Shown here: positions 1-11,755 of the stretch, piece after piece
Position numbering within the stretch: the first letter of the stretch is position 1
Layout of the letters: each line of letters opens with the position of its first letter
Origin: Eopsaltria australis
Lineage: Eukaryota > Chordata > Aves > Passeriformes > Petroicidae
Direction: 5' to 3'
Assembly: GCA_034509425.1 (NCBI GenBank)
Contig: JAVTVJ010001167.1
Span: 186,001 to 250,000 of the forward strand
DNA length: 64,000 bases
The notes under the pieces: model-generated
The model's database searches: none
The model's input: the letters and a program-made list of their open reading frames with translations, nothing else
Told to the model about the DNA's origin: nothing
Program-made: the position numbers and the translations under genes

Positions 1-1599
1 TATTTCTCTAATTTATCAGACTTGCCAGCTATCATTCTAATTATTGGAAACCTCAGACTTTTTATGAAGTCAGATGTACAGCATTATTTGCATGGTTGTA
101 ATGTATCACCAGATAAATAGTTCTTGGGGTAAGAAAGGCATTTTAGAAAGGGATCTGCAGGTTTCCTTACACAGTTAGGGATTTAAGAACACTATCACTG
201 TGAAAAAAAGTGGTTCTGGATTTAATTTTCTTTCAAAAAAAAAAAAGCTACTTCCAACATAATGTAACATAGCTCAACATGAGAGGAGGAGACTATGACG
301 GAAAGCTCATCAAAAGACTCCCATTGACTTTCACTGGCTTTGGATCAGCCCTCAATTCTTTATCTTCCTTTGCCTAGTAGCACAATCACAGAAACAAGCT
401 CACACCCAGCAGCCAGGCCAGGCGGAGGAGGAGGAGGCAGCAAAAGCCATCGGGACCGGCTGCTCGCCCAGCCATTCCCAGCACAAACACTGATTTGTCC
501 GTTCTATGTAAATGGATGATTAGAGTCATTCTCTAAGACAAATTTACTTTTCTGCACACTCTAAATCTGTTTAGTCACTTTAAAGGTGTCAATTATTGGA
601 GCATGCTAAGACTATGAATTTCTTAGTAATAGCTTTAATAACATTTTGAAATGAAAAGCAGATACCTTGAAGTTGGCTTACTTTGAAAAGACATATGAGT
701 AGATCTGGTTTTAATTTATGTCCTATTCTACATCTGGAATCCCTTATAATTAAAACTAAAAGCTGGACTACTACTTCCACCTGTCAAATGATGAAAAGAT
801 GAATGCACTAATAGCTTACTAAATAGCCCAACATGATCGAGTTTACTTTCCCGTTCTATACAGTAAAAAAGGATTTTGGACAGGAGGCTAAAGGTCTTTG
901 GTCATTACTAATAGCACACTTTCAGTATTAACCTACGTACCCCACTACCAGCACCACCACCAGTGCCTTTTAGCACCAAGATCTCTAAACTGCACTTTGC
1001 ATTTTGATCAATTGTGTGTATTCAGCTCTGCTGCTGCAGCCTCTCAAGCTTTCTCAATCCACAGGTGGATTTTCTTCCCTATAACTATTTTCAGTCACTC
1101 CACATTTTTCTTCCTCTCATCTTATTCTCTCATTAACTACTTTAATCCATCAAGTTTTCCATCTGTTTTTCTGAAGCATTCTTATCCCAAATGACATCTT
1201 TCTCACTGAGCAGTTCAGGGCATGTGGCAACTTGGACTCTATTTTTGAATCTTCTGGTTTGGTTCCTTTATGATCCCATTGCCTCCTGTTCCTGTTGATT
1301 CACCTGCCTCATCTTACTACACTGGCTGATTTATGACAGTTTCCCTGGATGGATTTGAACCAAACAAATCTGGGCACTCAAAAGGTAAGTAGGGTAAGCA
1401 CAGACTTGAAGTACAGGCACTATAAATAAACAACTGTTGGATTAATAGTTAAAACACAATAATAATACTCTCCTACAGAAATACTGACCACTTTTTCCCT
1501 AATGTGTTGATATATCACTCATGGGTCGTTATAGATCACAATCAGATTATGAATCTTTTAGGGGAATCCAGCAGATTCCAGTACTTTAGTGAGAGCACA
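1..1599. other. Intergenic, no gene seen
   Basis: AT-rich DNA with a small GC-rich patch (GGCGGAGGAGGAGG...CATCGGGACCGG) at about 415-480. No coding or repeat signal that I can support. Confidence 0.6.
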
Positions 1600-2017
1600 C
1601 AACCTCTGGAGCCCCTCTGCTCTGGAGCCAGGCTGGGAGAGCTGGGGGTGCTCACCTGGAGAGGAGAAGGCTCCAGGGAGAGCTCAGAGCCCCTTCCAGT
1701 GTCTAAAGGGGGTCCAGGAGAGCTGGAGAGGGACTTGGGACAAGGGATGGAGTGACAGGACAAGAGGGAATGGCTTCCTACTGCCAGAGGAGAGGGTTGG
1801 ATGTGATATTGAGAAGGAATTGTTCCCTGTGAGGGTGGTGGGGCCCTGGCACAGGGTGCCCAGAGCAGCTGTGGCTGCCCCTGGATCCCTGGCAGTGTCC
1901 AAGGCAGGTTGGACAGGGCTTGGAGCAACCTGGGATAGTGGAAGGTGTCCCTGGCAGGGGTTGGAACTGGATGGTCTTTAATGTCCCTTTCAAGTCAAAC
2001 CATTCTGGGATTCCATG
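1600..2017 (+). repeat. CR1 LINE fragment, 3' part, sense
   Basis: This is one of the longest CR1 copies in the window. It runs from a 'ctggagaggagaaggctccaggg' type block through 'gggacttgggacaaggg', 'gaaggaattgttccctgtgagggtgg' and 'cttggagcaacctgggatagtgg' to the 3' end ACCATTCTGGGATTC. Part of the usual CCCATGGCAGG block is deleted near 1950. It is 5'-truncated with no reverse transcriptase. It faces a - strand CR1 121 bp away. Confidence 0.9.
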
Positions 2018-2139
2018 GTATAGCATTGCAGAGGGATTTACCTCTCAGGTGTTTTTTGGATGTGGAGTTTCTTCTGTCAACATCCTTAAGGATAATTGGG
2101 CAAACATGTGCTGGAAAGAATGGCTCTGAAGGGCCAGAA

Positions 2140-2424
2140 GAATCCCAGAATGGTTAGGGCTGGAAGGGGTTTAAAGATCATCTAGTTTCAACCTTCCACT
2201 ATCCCAGCTTGCACCAAGCCCCATCCAACCTAGCCTGGAACACTTCCAGGGGTGGGGCAGCCACAGCTTCTCTGGGCACCCTGAGCCAGGGTCTCACCAA
2301 CCTCACAGGGAACAATTCCTTCCCAATATCCCATCTAACCCTGCTGTCTGGCAGTGGGAAGCCACTGCCCCTTGTCCTGCCACTCCATCCCTTGTCCAAA
2401 GTCCTTCTCCAACTCTCTTGTGCA
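2140..2424 (-). repeat. CR1 LINE fragment, antisense
   Basis: The reverse complement carries the CR1 3' end (AATCCCAGAATGGTT read on +) followed by the 'aacacttccagggg', 'cacagcttctctgggcaccctg' and 'cccttgtcctg.cactcc' blocks. It is in inverted orientation to the element at 1600-2017. Confidence 0.9.
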
Positions 2425-2869
2425 TATACATTCTTTTAAAAATAAAACAATAGCAGAAGAGTTCACTTCAAAAGGAAAACTTGAGTTCTGTCCTTGCAGA
2501 ATCCTTGCAGCAGCCAGCCAGCTGTGTGGGCTGTCTCTGAAGATTAATTGTCTCATCGCCTGCTCTTGTTTCCTCTGTTCATAGAAATATGAAAATATCC
2601 GACCTGGAAAACAGGATTTTACTCTGCTTGCTAAACAGCTTGGAATATTCTAAAATGTGAGGGTGTCTGGCCTAGATAAAGCAGTGTAATTAACCCTGGT
2701 TTTGGTATCCTCCCAGTTATTGCTATTTCCAGTGAACGAGCCCCCCTCTAGTAGTCCTTACAATTCTGAATATCACTGAATAAATTATTTTCATATCACT
2801 GCATTCCTCAAAGGAAAATAAAAGTCTTGTCTCCTGAGTTGCTAGAGAGCTGCCCAAAAGCCTCCTTGG

Positions 2870-3120
2870 CATGAAAATGCCAAGAGACATGAATATTCCA
2901 GCAAAATGCTTCAGTTCAGGCAAGGAGCTATGGAAAAAGCTGTCCCAAATATTACAAATGCGCAGCGCTCGGCCTCTTACGTCAATGCAAAGAGTAATGT
3001 TTCGGCTGCCCCAGCAAGTAGGAAATGATGCAGGTATTAAACATTATTACGAGAACAGAGACACATTAGTTTCTGCTTATGCAGTAGGACTGTGAATGGA
3101 GCTTTTTGTTGGGGAGGATT
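2870..3120. promoter_or_regulatory. Candidate conserved non-coding element
   Basis: It contains ATGCGCAGCGCTCGG, TTACGTCAATG (CRE-like) and ATTAAACATTATTACGAG. CpGs survive in AT-rich surroundings, with no repeat or coding signal. It is proposed as a distal regulatory element by composition only. Confidence 0.25.
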
Positions 3121-3419
3121 TTCATGGGGAAAGTTAATACACTTTGTCCAGACCATGAGATGGTACAAATCAGTGTAGTTCCATCTAAATCAGTGGATCA
3201 GTGTTGATTTACAGCAGCTGAGGATCAACCCCCTGTTTTTTTGGCCTGCTGAGGATTGTATAACATATACTGCCCAGAAACACTGATGACAAATTTGAAA
3301 CTGTGTAGGGATATGCTGAACCAAAAACCTGATTCAAACCCAAACTGGCTACTCTCCTTTTAAATCACTGAGAGCTGCTGTCTTAAACATTACTGTCAAA
3401 GGAGCATTTTTAAACATGG

Positions 3420-3620
3420 ATCAAAATCTGGTGGCTGCACCCTCCGGTCGGTGCCACGCATGCTGCATTCCATCCAAACTCCAACCCGCTAGTGCCGATT
3501 CATAAATGATGTGTTGGTTTAATCTATTTTTCACAGGGGGTGTTTCAGAGCAGGAAAATTAGAAACAGGTAGAAGGGACTATTATTACTGTCTCATAGTG
3601 TGCTGTTGTACATGAGGATT
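3420..3620. promoter_or_regulatory. Candidate conserved non-coding element
   Basis: Several CpGs (CCTCCGGTCGGTGCCACGC, CCCGCTAGTGCCGATT) sit next to TCATAAATGATG and GGTTTAATC homeobox-like motifs. There is no repeat or open frame of note. Confidence 0.25.
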
Positions 3621-4068
3621 GGATTAAGATAACATCTGGTCTATATTTCTTGAACTATTTCCCTTTTATCACAAGAAAATCGGCAACCCATCTCACAACT
3701 GCTCCTAATTTAGATCTAAATATCACTGATGAAACATTGTACAACATGCTGTTATCTATTAAAATGATTTCCCTGAAGGAACAGTGGATACTTTTATATT
3801 TTCCAGTGAAGCCAACCATATTCCCCCTTAGCACTAACTAGTTACCTTATAATCATATACTCAAATAGTAAAAGCAAAATCACTTTGGAAAAAGCAAATG
3901 AATGCCCATCAAACCTTCAGCTGGTGTAAGTTAAAGCACATTCACTGATTTCAGGTCCATTTATACCATTCTCCTCGTGGTAATGCTTTTGGTCTGAAAA
4001 ACTGCAAGGTGCTGAGGATATTCTGCAATCTTTGTTTTTAAAAGGAGCCAGTTAAATCATACAGGCAA

Positions 4069-4214
4069 AGAATCAGGGAATAGTTTGAGCCAGACAGGAC
4101 CTTAAAGATGATCCAGTTCCAACTGCCTACCATGGGTAGGGATGCCACTTTCTAGATCAGGTTGCCCCATCCAACCCGGCCTTGAACACTTCCAGGGATG
4201 GGGCATCCACAACC
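4069..4214 (-). repeat. CR1 LINE fragment, short and diverged, antisense
   Basis: Only the 3'-most ~145 bp remain: 'gaccttaaagatgatccagttccaac', 'ccatgggtagggatgccac', 'ccaacccggccttgaacacttccagggatgggg'. The terminal repeats are decayed. Confidence 0.85.
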
Positions 4215-6079
4215 AAAGCTAAATTCGGACTCAAATACATAATTCAGCAAGGTTTTTAAGGATGTGCTTTTAAACATACACAGCAGAGGAACAATGAACA
4301 GTCTGAGGTTTTCCTCAGGAAGCAGAAAGGCAGAGCACAGCACCCTGTCATCCCTCCCATTTGGTTCAAACAGAGAAATTGTCCGTGGAATGCAGTAATC
4401 TTTTTTTCAGCACTTTGCAGAGTTCAAGTCCCCAGAAAGCTGCCTATTGAGTTCAGCAAATAAAAACTTCTGTTTTCTTCGCGAGTCTATAATTCATTTT
4501 CATGGACAGTAAATCAGAAAAGGGGAGGAAAAAAGCATTTTACAATCTCAAGCTATTTTGCATACCTTAAGTGCACATCAGTTTTTCCCATTTCCATCGT
4601 ATCGTTACCACTTAAAACAGGGGAATTAGATAAGCATACGTTCCCTGCATTAACTGCTTTAATTTAAAAGTAATTTCTACCATCTGGAATTACTATTTAC
4701 TGTTGTTTGGAGGAAGGGGGAGAAAAAGAATCTGAAACTGTAGAAAAGATCATCACAGTTTCTTTCAAAGAATAACCGATCTGAAGGAGGGAGACGCATA
4801 CAAGGAATGCAATTGATTGTCCACTGGTCAAGTTGGATATTTTGGAGGGAATTCTGAGAATAAAAAGTCTCTACAAGTTATCAGCGGTCAGACTGGAGCC
4901 ATTCAGTTTTCACCTGCTTGTGTTTGTTGTCTGGCAACCAGTCAAGGGTGCTATTAGCAGAATTAAGCTCCAGAAGAAAAGATTACCCTGTAGGAGGTAA
5001 GATAAAGACTGGAAAGTGTGGCTTGTTATCAGTATCACAATAAGGACCAGGTCAGAAAGGATTCAGTGTGGGTTTCCTTTCAAACAGGTAATCTCTGCTG
5101 AAATAATAGAGTAATTGTTGCTTTGAAACCTTTCTGTGCTGCAGCACACTGCAGCTCATTTGATACAGATTCTGGATTTAATGGAGAGCTCCAACAAACC
5201 TGAAACACACACACAGGGAAAGCAAGAAAAGAACAGGGCACCAGTGGAAAATTTCTTTATCCTGTAATTCCAGGTAAATATAGCAAAACATAAAATATTA
5301 TTCAGGGCAGTTTTATACCTTGATTTATGTCTCCCCTCCTTCTCAGGCTGCTTTCTATCTGTCTGTAAAGTTTTAGTCTATAAAGGTGTAGTAATGTACA
5401 AAATATTGCAAGAGTAATAACATATGCAATTACAGTTCATCTCACAAATCCTGAACACAAGCAATAAATCATACCTTTCCAGGGCCATTCCTTGAAATAC
5501 AACTTTTTCTAGGTTCTATTCAAAGGTCTGAAAGAAGTCACTGGAATAAGATGCAAGAGCAAGATGCACATTGCAGGTGAGGGACAGCATTTTATGTTTT
5601 TCTGGCAAATTGCCTAAATGTTTGTCTTGAAAAGTAATTGTTGAGTGGGCTTCTTCTTTTTCTTTATAGAGATAGTGCACCTTTCTCTCAGCCATCTCCT
5701 CTGGAAATGTGCATTAACTGTTTGGAGACGAAGCTGCAGTTTGGTTTCTTACTGTCTGCAGAAAGTGTTAACCAGCAAAACAGTAGAACTTCAAAGTTTC
5801 AAATGCAAAGATAAGATGATAAACTATGTCAAAGGAGAAGAAAATATAGGAAAGAATTCTCTCATCTATCTGTCCATCTATATTTCTATAAAACTTGGGA
5901 ACTGTGGGTAACTACAGGAGGATCAACATGGCATCAATTCCAGGTAAGACTGTTATAAAGTTGTGAGAAGATGCACTCAGTTCTAAAGCCAAAGGCTCAT
6001 AACCCAGATTATATCAATCCTCTTGATGAAATGGAATACGAGCCTTAAATTCTTAAAATTATTTCATGATTTCATAACC
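4215..6079. other. Intergenic, no gene seen
   Basis: Unique AT-rich DNA. A stretch at 4480-4930 has scattered CpGs and motifs such as CCATCGTATCGTTACC and TATCAGCGGTCAG and could be a conserved element. The 88-codon open frame at 5645-5911 looks like chance. Confidence 0.5.
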
Positions 6080-6238
6080 AGAGAAGCTGTGGCTGCCCCA
6101 TCCCTAGAAATGTTTTAGGCCGGGTTGGACAGAGCTTGGAGCAACCTGGGCTAGTGGAAGGTGTCCCTGCCCATAGCAGGAGGTTGGAATGAGATGAGCT
6201 TCAAGGTTCCTTTCAGTACAAACCATTCTGGAATTCTA
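6080..6238 (+). repeat. CR1 LINE fragment, sense
   Basis: It starts at 'gagaagctgtggctgcccc', passes through 'cttggagcaacctgggctagtgg', and ends at ACCATTCTGGAATTC. A pentanucleotide microsatellite begins 40 bp after the element. Confidence 0.88.
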
Positions 6239-6277
6239 ATTTTGTAAATTTTTTTGGTTAAAAATAGTGGAGCTGAC

Positions 6278-6384
6278 AAAATAAAAATAAAAATAAAAAT
6301 AAAAATAAAAATAAAAATAAAAATAAAAATAAAAATAAAAATAAAAATAAAAATAAAAATAAAAATAAAAATAAAAATAAAAAT
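6278..6384. repeat. (AAAAT)n microsatellite
   Basis: About 21 virtually perfect AAAAT units over 107 bp. The purity suggests high mutability. It is the longest pure simple repeat in the window. Confidence 0.97.
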
Positions 6385-9300
6385 TCTGCAAGACACACCT
6401 CACAAAATGTCAGTTTTCAAATAGTACTTTGTAAAACTTGATTCAACATCCAATTTATGGCATGAACATAGTCAGGAAAACACTCCATATAGAAGATAAA
6501 ATCCAAAGGTGCAAAGAAAAGAGTCTGGGAACTCCCAGAGGTGGCCAGCACAAGGATCTCACTGTGGACAGTGACATTCAATCACATTCCACAGTTCAGA
6601 GGAAGAGGCAGCATTGCTGCTGATAAAGACTGCAGATGACACAAAGCTGGGTAAAGGAAGAATAACAATAAGGATTTGCCAATCCATGAATTTGAGCTGG
6701 ATTATTTGGTAGGTGAGGCTCTTTTGTCTATTTACACATCTTTTAATACAGCCAGATGCAAGGCCATGGCTTGGCAAGGGCAGAGCAGGGCTGGTTGGCA
6801 CTGGGAGCTCTTTGGTTCCTGCTTGGGATGTATCAGCTACAACTTTGCCTTCCAGTCACTCCAGTCACTCCAGACCTTCCCCAGTGGAAATGTTGCACTG
6901 GCCTAACACTGTCTGTGCTGCCTACAGAAAGCACTAATGGTTTTCCAGGCAGGGAAAGGACCCAACCTTGAAGAAAACTCAGTGTCCCAGCCCTTTAAAG
7001 TTGATTACCAAAACAATTCCTTGCTGTATCTTGTGTTTTGCTAACCTACTCCTATTACCCTTCTGCTTCTGTGATATCTTAAAGGCAAAGAAATCACCAC
7101 ACTGACATAAAAGAAAAAAAAAAGATGGAAAGCTCCTCACTTGTAATAAAACTTAGACTCAGATTCCAAAATGAGCTGCACAGAAGCAGCCTCCAGGCTC
7201 TCCTGACTCCACTGGAGTCACTGGGGAGCACATGGCCTTGCCTACAGAAGGATCATGGCAGATTTGAGCATATGAGCTGAGGGGGCTGATCCTGCTAACA
7301 CTTCATACCAGGCAGAGAGCCAGGTGCACAGAGATAATCAAACCAAATCCTAATTAAGTGTCTGAATTCCCAGAGAAATCCATGCATAGTGAGATGCCTA
7401 AATATGATTGTGGATATCAATCCAGCTGCTAATCGCTGTAAATACACCACTGATTTCCTGAGCAGATGATGGCAATTGTAATTTCATTCTATTTCATCTG
7501 TTCTTCTTAAATGTGAGAGAAGCAAACTCTGAGGATGACTGCACTATTTTTAGTGGCATTTTCCTAAAGGAAAATAGCAACTTTTATGCCTAAATATGAA
7601 CCTGAGCTTGGGCAACACAGGGAGAAAATTGGCACATCACTAGAAAATTGTAGAGAATATATACCATAAAGCTTTGCAAGAGAGCTGTTAGATCTTAAAG
7701 AGATTTATATCATTTGAAACATAATGACTTCTATGCTTTTTCCTATATTACCACTGAAGTTAGCTGATAAAAATATTTGGTGAATAAACCAAAATAAAAA
7801 CAATCTGATCTCGCCCAAAAGGCATGCTCAGCTTGTCACAGGAAATAAAAACCCTGCACCTATTAGATCATATCTTTGCTACCCACTCAGAGCAAATGAT
7901 TGATATAACAGACATGTTGAATCAAGATGTTAGATCATTCTTTTCCTTCTCTACACACTCACTTGCAGCCAACAGATTTTTTTCTTCCCCAGAATATCTG
8001 TGATTCCTTAGATTCTTTGAGGCTATTCCCTTAATAATTGGAGGAGCTGGCTGAGTAAAAACCCACAGCACAGTGCTGGGTCAGAGGGATCCTGTCTGTG
8101 CTGCTGCGATCAAACCAGCCCAGCTTGAGGAAGTATAAACAGTGGAGTGGGCAGAAAAGCCAGAAGTGGGGCCAGGAGGGAAAACAGGCATGTCCCTGAT
8201 ATTTCTTTAGCAGATTAGGGCCTGATCCAGGTCCCAATGAGGGCAGTGACACAATTCCTATCAGGTTCAACAGAAGGGATCTTGAAGAGAATGTTTTCTT
8301 CCAACTATCTGAGTAATAGGCTGGGTTCTACAGGTGTCCAGGGCAAAGAAAGCAATCGCCCACCTGCACAGCTCTTCAGGGAAGGAGACCCTCTGCAAAA
8401 GAGCAGCACCTTCACGAGGTAGGATCCTGTTGACAGGATCCGTTGGTTCCTCCTCTTCCCTGTCACCTCCCTCCTCTTTGCATATCAGAATTACAGCTGG
8501 GATTTTCAGTTGTGGGACACATTTTTAAAGAAAGCTGCTGTTCTGTTTTCTATTTGTATGAGCTTGTGCTCTTCATGCCTGGAGATAAGCAAGAATGCAG
8601 AATAATAATTAGAAAGTTACTTATCTCTGCAGTTTGGGATATAACCCAGAGCATGTGGATGTTTTGAGCTCATCTTGGTAACACAGCTGCTAATTGGACA
8701 TTTTATACCAAGAAACTTGTCAAAAGTCAGAGGTAAAACTTTATTGTTTTATTAAATTACTTGGGACACAGTAATGGAGTTTGACATCTTCCAAAATACA
8801 GAGTTGTTTCCTGTTGCCTGTGATCCTTTGTATCTTAAGGGAAGAAATGAGATTTTATTGAGTAGAAGTGTAATGGGAATGACACATCTGAGGAAAGAAG
8901 TACCCACATCATTAGCACCAGGAAATGTGGTACACTAAGAATGTAGGAAGAAATTTCTTAATAGTGTAAAAAAGAGGGTTTATTAGTTTGGATTATCCCA
9001 AGGGGTGTTTGTTTCTCACAAGACTGCAGCAAATTCTTTTCCTCTTTCAACTCCCACAGCAGCATACCTTTGGGAAACACCTACTTCTCCTCCAGTTACT
9101 TTCTCCTGCCTCTAATGCATTCTTACCCTCAGTCCAAGGAGCTTGCTCTTCCTCTAAAGGGCAGAACACTGTAGGGCTTTTCCCAGAATAAATCCTATAT
9201 TTGTTAGGACATCATATGGATGAAAATGAAGGAAATAACAGAAGAGTAGAAACAAAGGCAATGTTGTTTCCTGTGAATATATACTGGCTGTATATTCAGG

Positions 9301-11550
9301 ATTTATTATCAGTAGCATTTATTTCTGACATCAGTCCATGTACTGCCCTCCTATTGCACCTTAACTCACCAGGTTTTACACAAATGGCACTCAGCTGTAT
9401 TTATGCATGAATTTGTGATTGAAGCTGGATTTGTGTGGATGAACAGATGGATGGATACATGAATTGTGGGCAAAACGGTGAGAATTCACTGTAATTTTGA
9501 AAAACTGGATGTTAAAAACATTTCTTTAAGTTAGAAAAACATTTGATTCACAGTTGATACATAGAGTCAGTCTCTAACTAAAAATACTTTGCTCTGAGGA
9601 TGCTACTTGTTTTTTTCCACTGTCAGTGGGAAAGCCCCAGATCTACAGACCCTGGGCAGTTCTTATAACCAAACTATTCTGAGAAAACAAATCTTAAGAA
9701 CAATATATGCAATACAGCTGCTTAGCAGCTCCCCAGGGCTTACTGGTGCTCACTGCCAGCTCTCAGCTCTTTTGGCTTTGAACAGGGAGGGCCAAACTCT
9801 TTAAATTACCTTATAGAGTATGTAGGTCTCTCTGCCCTCCATGCTGTCACCCTGGTGGCTCTGGCAAGTCTCCTGCTGCCACATTCTTGTTCTCAGGAAG
9901 ATCTGGTAACATTTTTGGCTCCTTTTGATCTCTGGACCCTTCTCCTGGCACTTTTCACAGCCTCCTGAAAATGGGATTCTTGCAGTCAATAATTTGCTTA
10001 TTGTCTCTCTAGTGTAAATTTACATGTTTTTCATCTTGGAAACTATTTCCTCATGTGAGCTTTTTTTCACAATTCCTATTGGATTCAAATGATCTGGGAT
10101 TTAATAATCATTCTACCACCTGAAATGAACACTGGCACCTGCCCACTTCTCAGGAACTATCAGTGCTCTGGGATTTTTATCTGCTAATTCCTTTTCTTTA
10201 TGCTGTTTGATGAGTTTAAGAATATGGAGGTGCTGCAGCTGACAGTGGATTTTACCTGTGAAGCCACACTTCAGGATGTGGCACAGGACAGGGAGTCCCA
10301 CTGGACCTGGAAGGACCCCTTCCTTTAGACCCTGGTGCAGGGCAGAAGCCTAAACAAACCATCAAGCACAGTAAGAAAATAATTCTCAGCCTATTATATT
10401 CCCCCCAGCAGCACCACCCCTCCAATCGGTTAAAATAGCACAGTTTTCTGTACCACAAACGACTGTAATTTGTAAGGAATTCTAAGCACTTGGAAAGCAC
10501 AAGGGGACACTGAGAGTGGGGAGGTCCTACCCCATAGACACTCCATCCCTTTCAAACCATGGGAATACAGCTGCCTCCCTCCACATGAAATGCAGCCTTG
10601 CGAGATGAATTCTGTTCTCAGCCTGAATAAAAATAAAAAAAAGATGTTTCCAAAACTGCACAGCTCTCTCTTAGCCCAGAATCCTTCTTTTAAAAAATAG
10701 AAGACTTGTGTAGATTGCACTCAAAGGAGGAACATGGGAGATAAGTTTACTCTTGCTCCACCAGGCAATCTGATTATGCTCAGCCTTTTGGGACAGGGAA
10801 TGCCTCAGCTCTGGGGACAGTAGACCCCAGTGGCACCTACTGTCACCTCCACCCCTACGTGGCACTGAAGGAAGCCTAAAGAAATATGTTGGGCTGAATG
10901 TCCAGTTTAGGAGCACAAGGAGCTCTGGACATTCAGGCATTGTCCTCACCAACTCCATGCAGGAGAACCGGCCCACAGGTTCCTCCAGTTTCTGACAGAT
11001 TCCACTTTTTTCATGATTAGAAAAGCAAAAATACCAAAATAATTGATGATATCTGCTATTACTCATTGGACCTCTCCTTCAGAAGGAAAGAAAAATGGTC
11101 TGGTTACCTCAGGTAGGTAAAATCAGCGCATCACAGGACATTTGAAATGTCATGAGCTGTGCAGGTCAGGTGGGACCAGGTCAGTGCCTCAGGCAGCACC
11201 CTCTGAAGAGGAGATGACCCAAAATGGGGTTAATGGCAGTAGCTGACAGAGATGATATCTTACACATTACAAATAGAATTCAGGTACTTAACACTTTGGA
11301 TGCATTTCAGGGAGAAAAGAATCATTTTAGTGTTTCAGCCAAATTCCAACAGATTCAGGCTATGCTGTCCTGGGAGCAGGGAGGCAGCTGGGACCTGCAC
11401 TGCTCTGGGAGCTTCACCTTCAGTTGTTTTGAGGCTCATGGAAAAACACTGCTGCCAGAAGAGCTCTAAAGAAGCTGTACCTCCACATCTGAATTCAAAT
11501 CCATGGAAAATACGAGGTGAGGCTTGCAGGCTGTGGAGCACTGTGCTGTG
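6385..11550. other. Intergenic, no gene seen
   Basis: About 5.2 kb without recognisable repeats beyond short runs such as CCAGTCACTCCAGTCACTCC at 6854. Open frames up to 131 codons overlap on both strands and show no family motifs. Confidence 0.55.
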
Positions 11551-11755
11551 ATCACAGAACCCTGGAATCCCAGAGTCCCAGAATCTCAGAATCCTAGAAT
11601 CACAGAATCTCCGAATCCCAGAATCACAGAATCACAGAATCTCAGAATCACAGAATGGTTGGGTGTGGAAGGGACCTTAAGGATCATCTAGTTCTAATCC
11701 CACTGTGATGGGCAAAGACACCTTTCACTAGATCAGACTACTTGATACTTGGCCT
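11551..11755 (-). repeat. CR1 LINE 3' end with expanded 8-mer tail, antisense
   Basis: The CR1 body (GGTTGGGTGTGGAAGGGACC...CACTAGATCAGAC) covers about 11655-11755. It is preceded at 11551-11656 by roughly a dozen degenerate AGAATCAC/AGAATCTC/GGAATCCC octamers, the antisense form of the CR1 terminal repeat, which usually has only two to four units. Confidence 0.9.

Noticed and set aside
6151..6396. Open frame encoding a long Phe-Ile repeat
   Set aside because: It is the translation of the AAAAT microsatellite plus a CR1 end.
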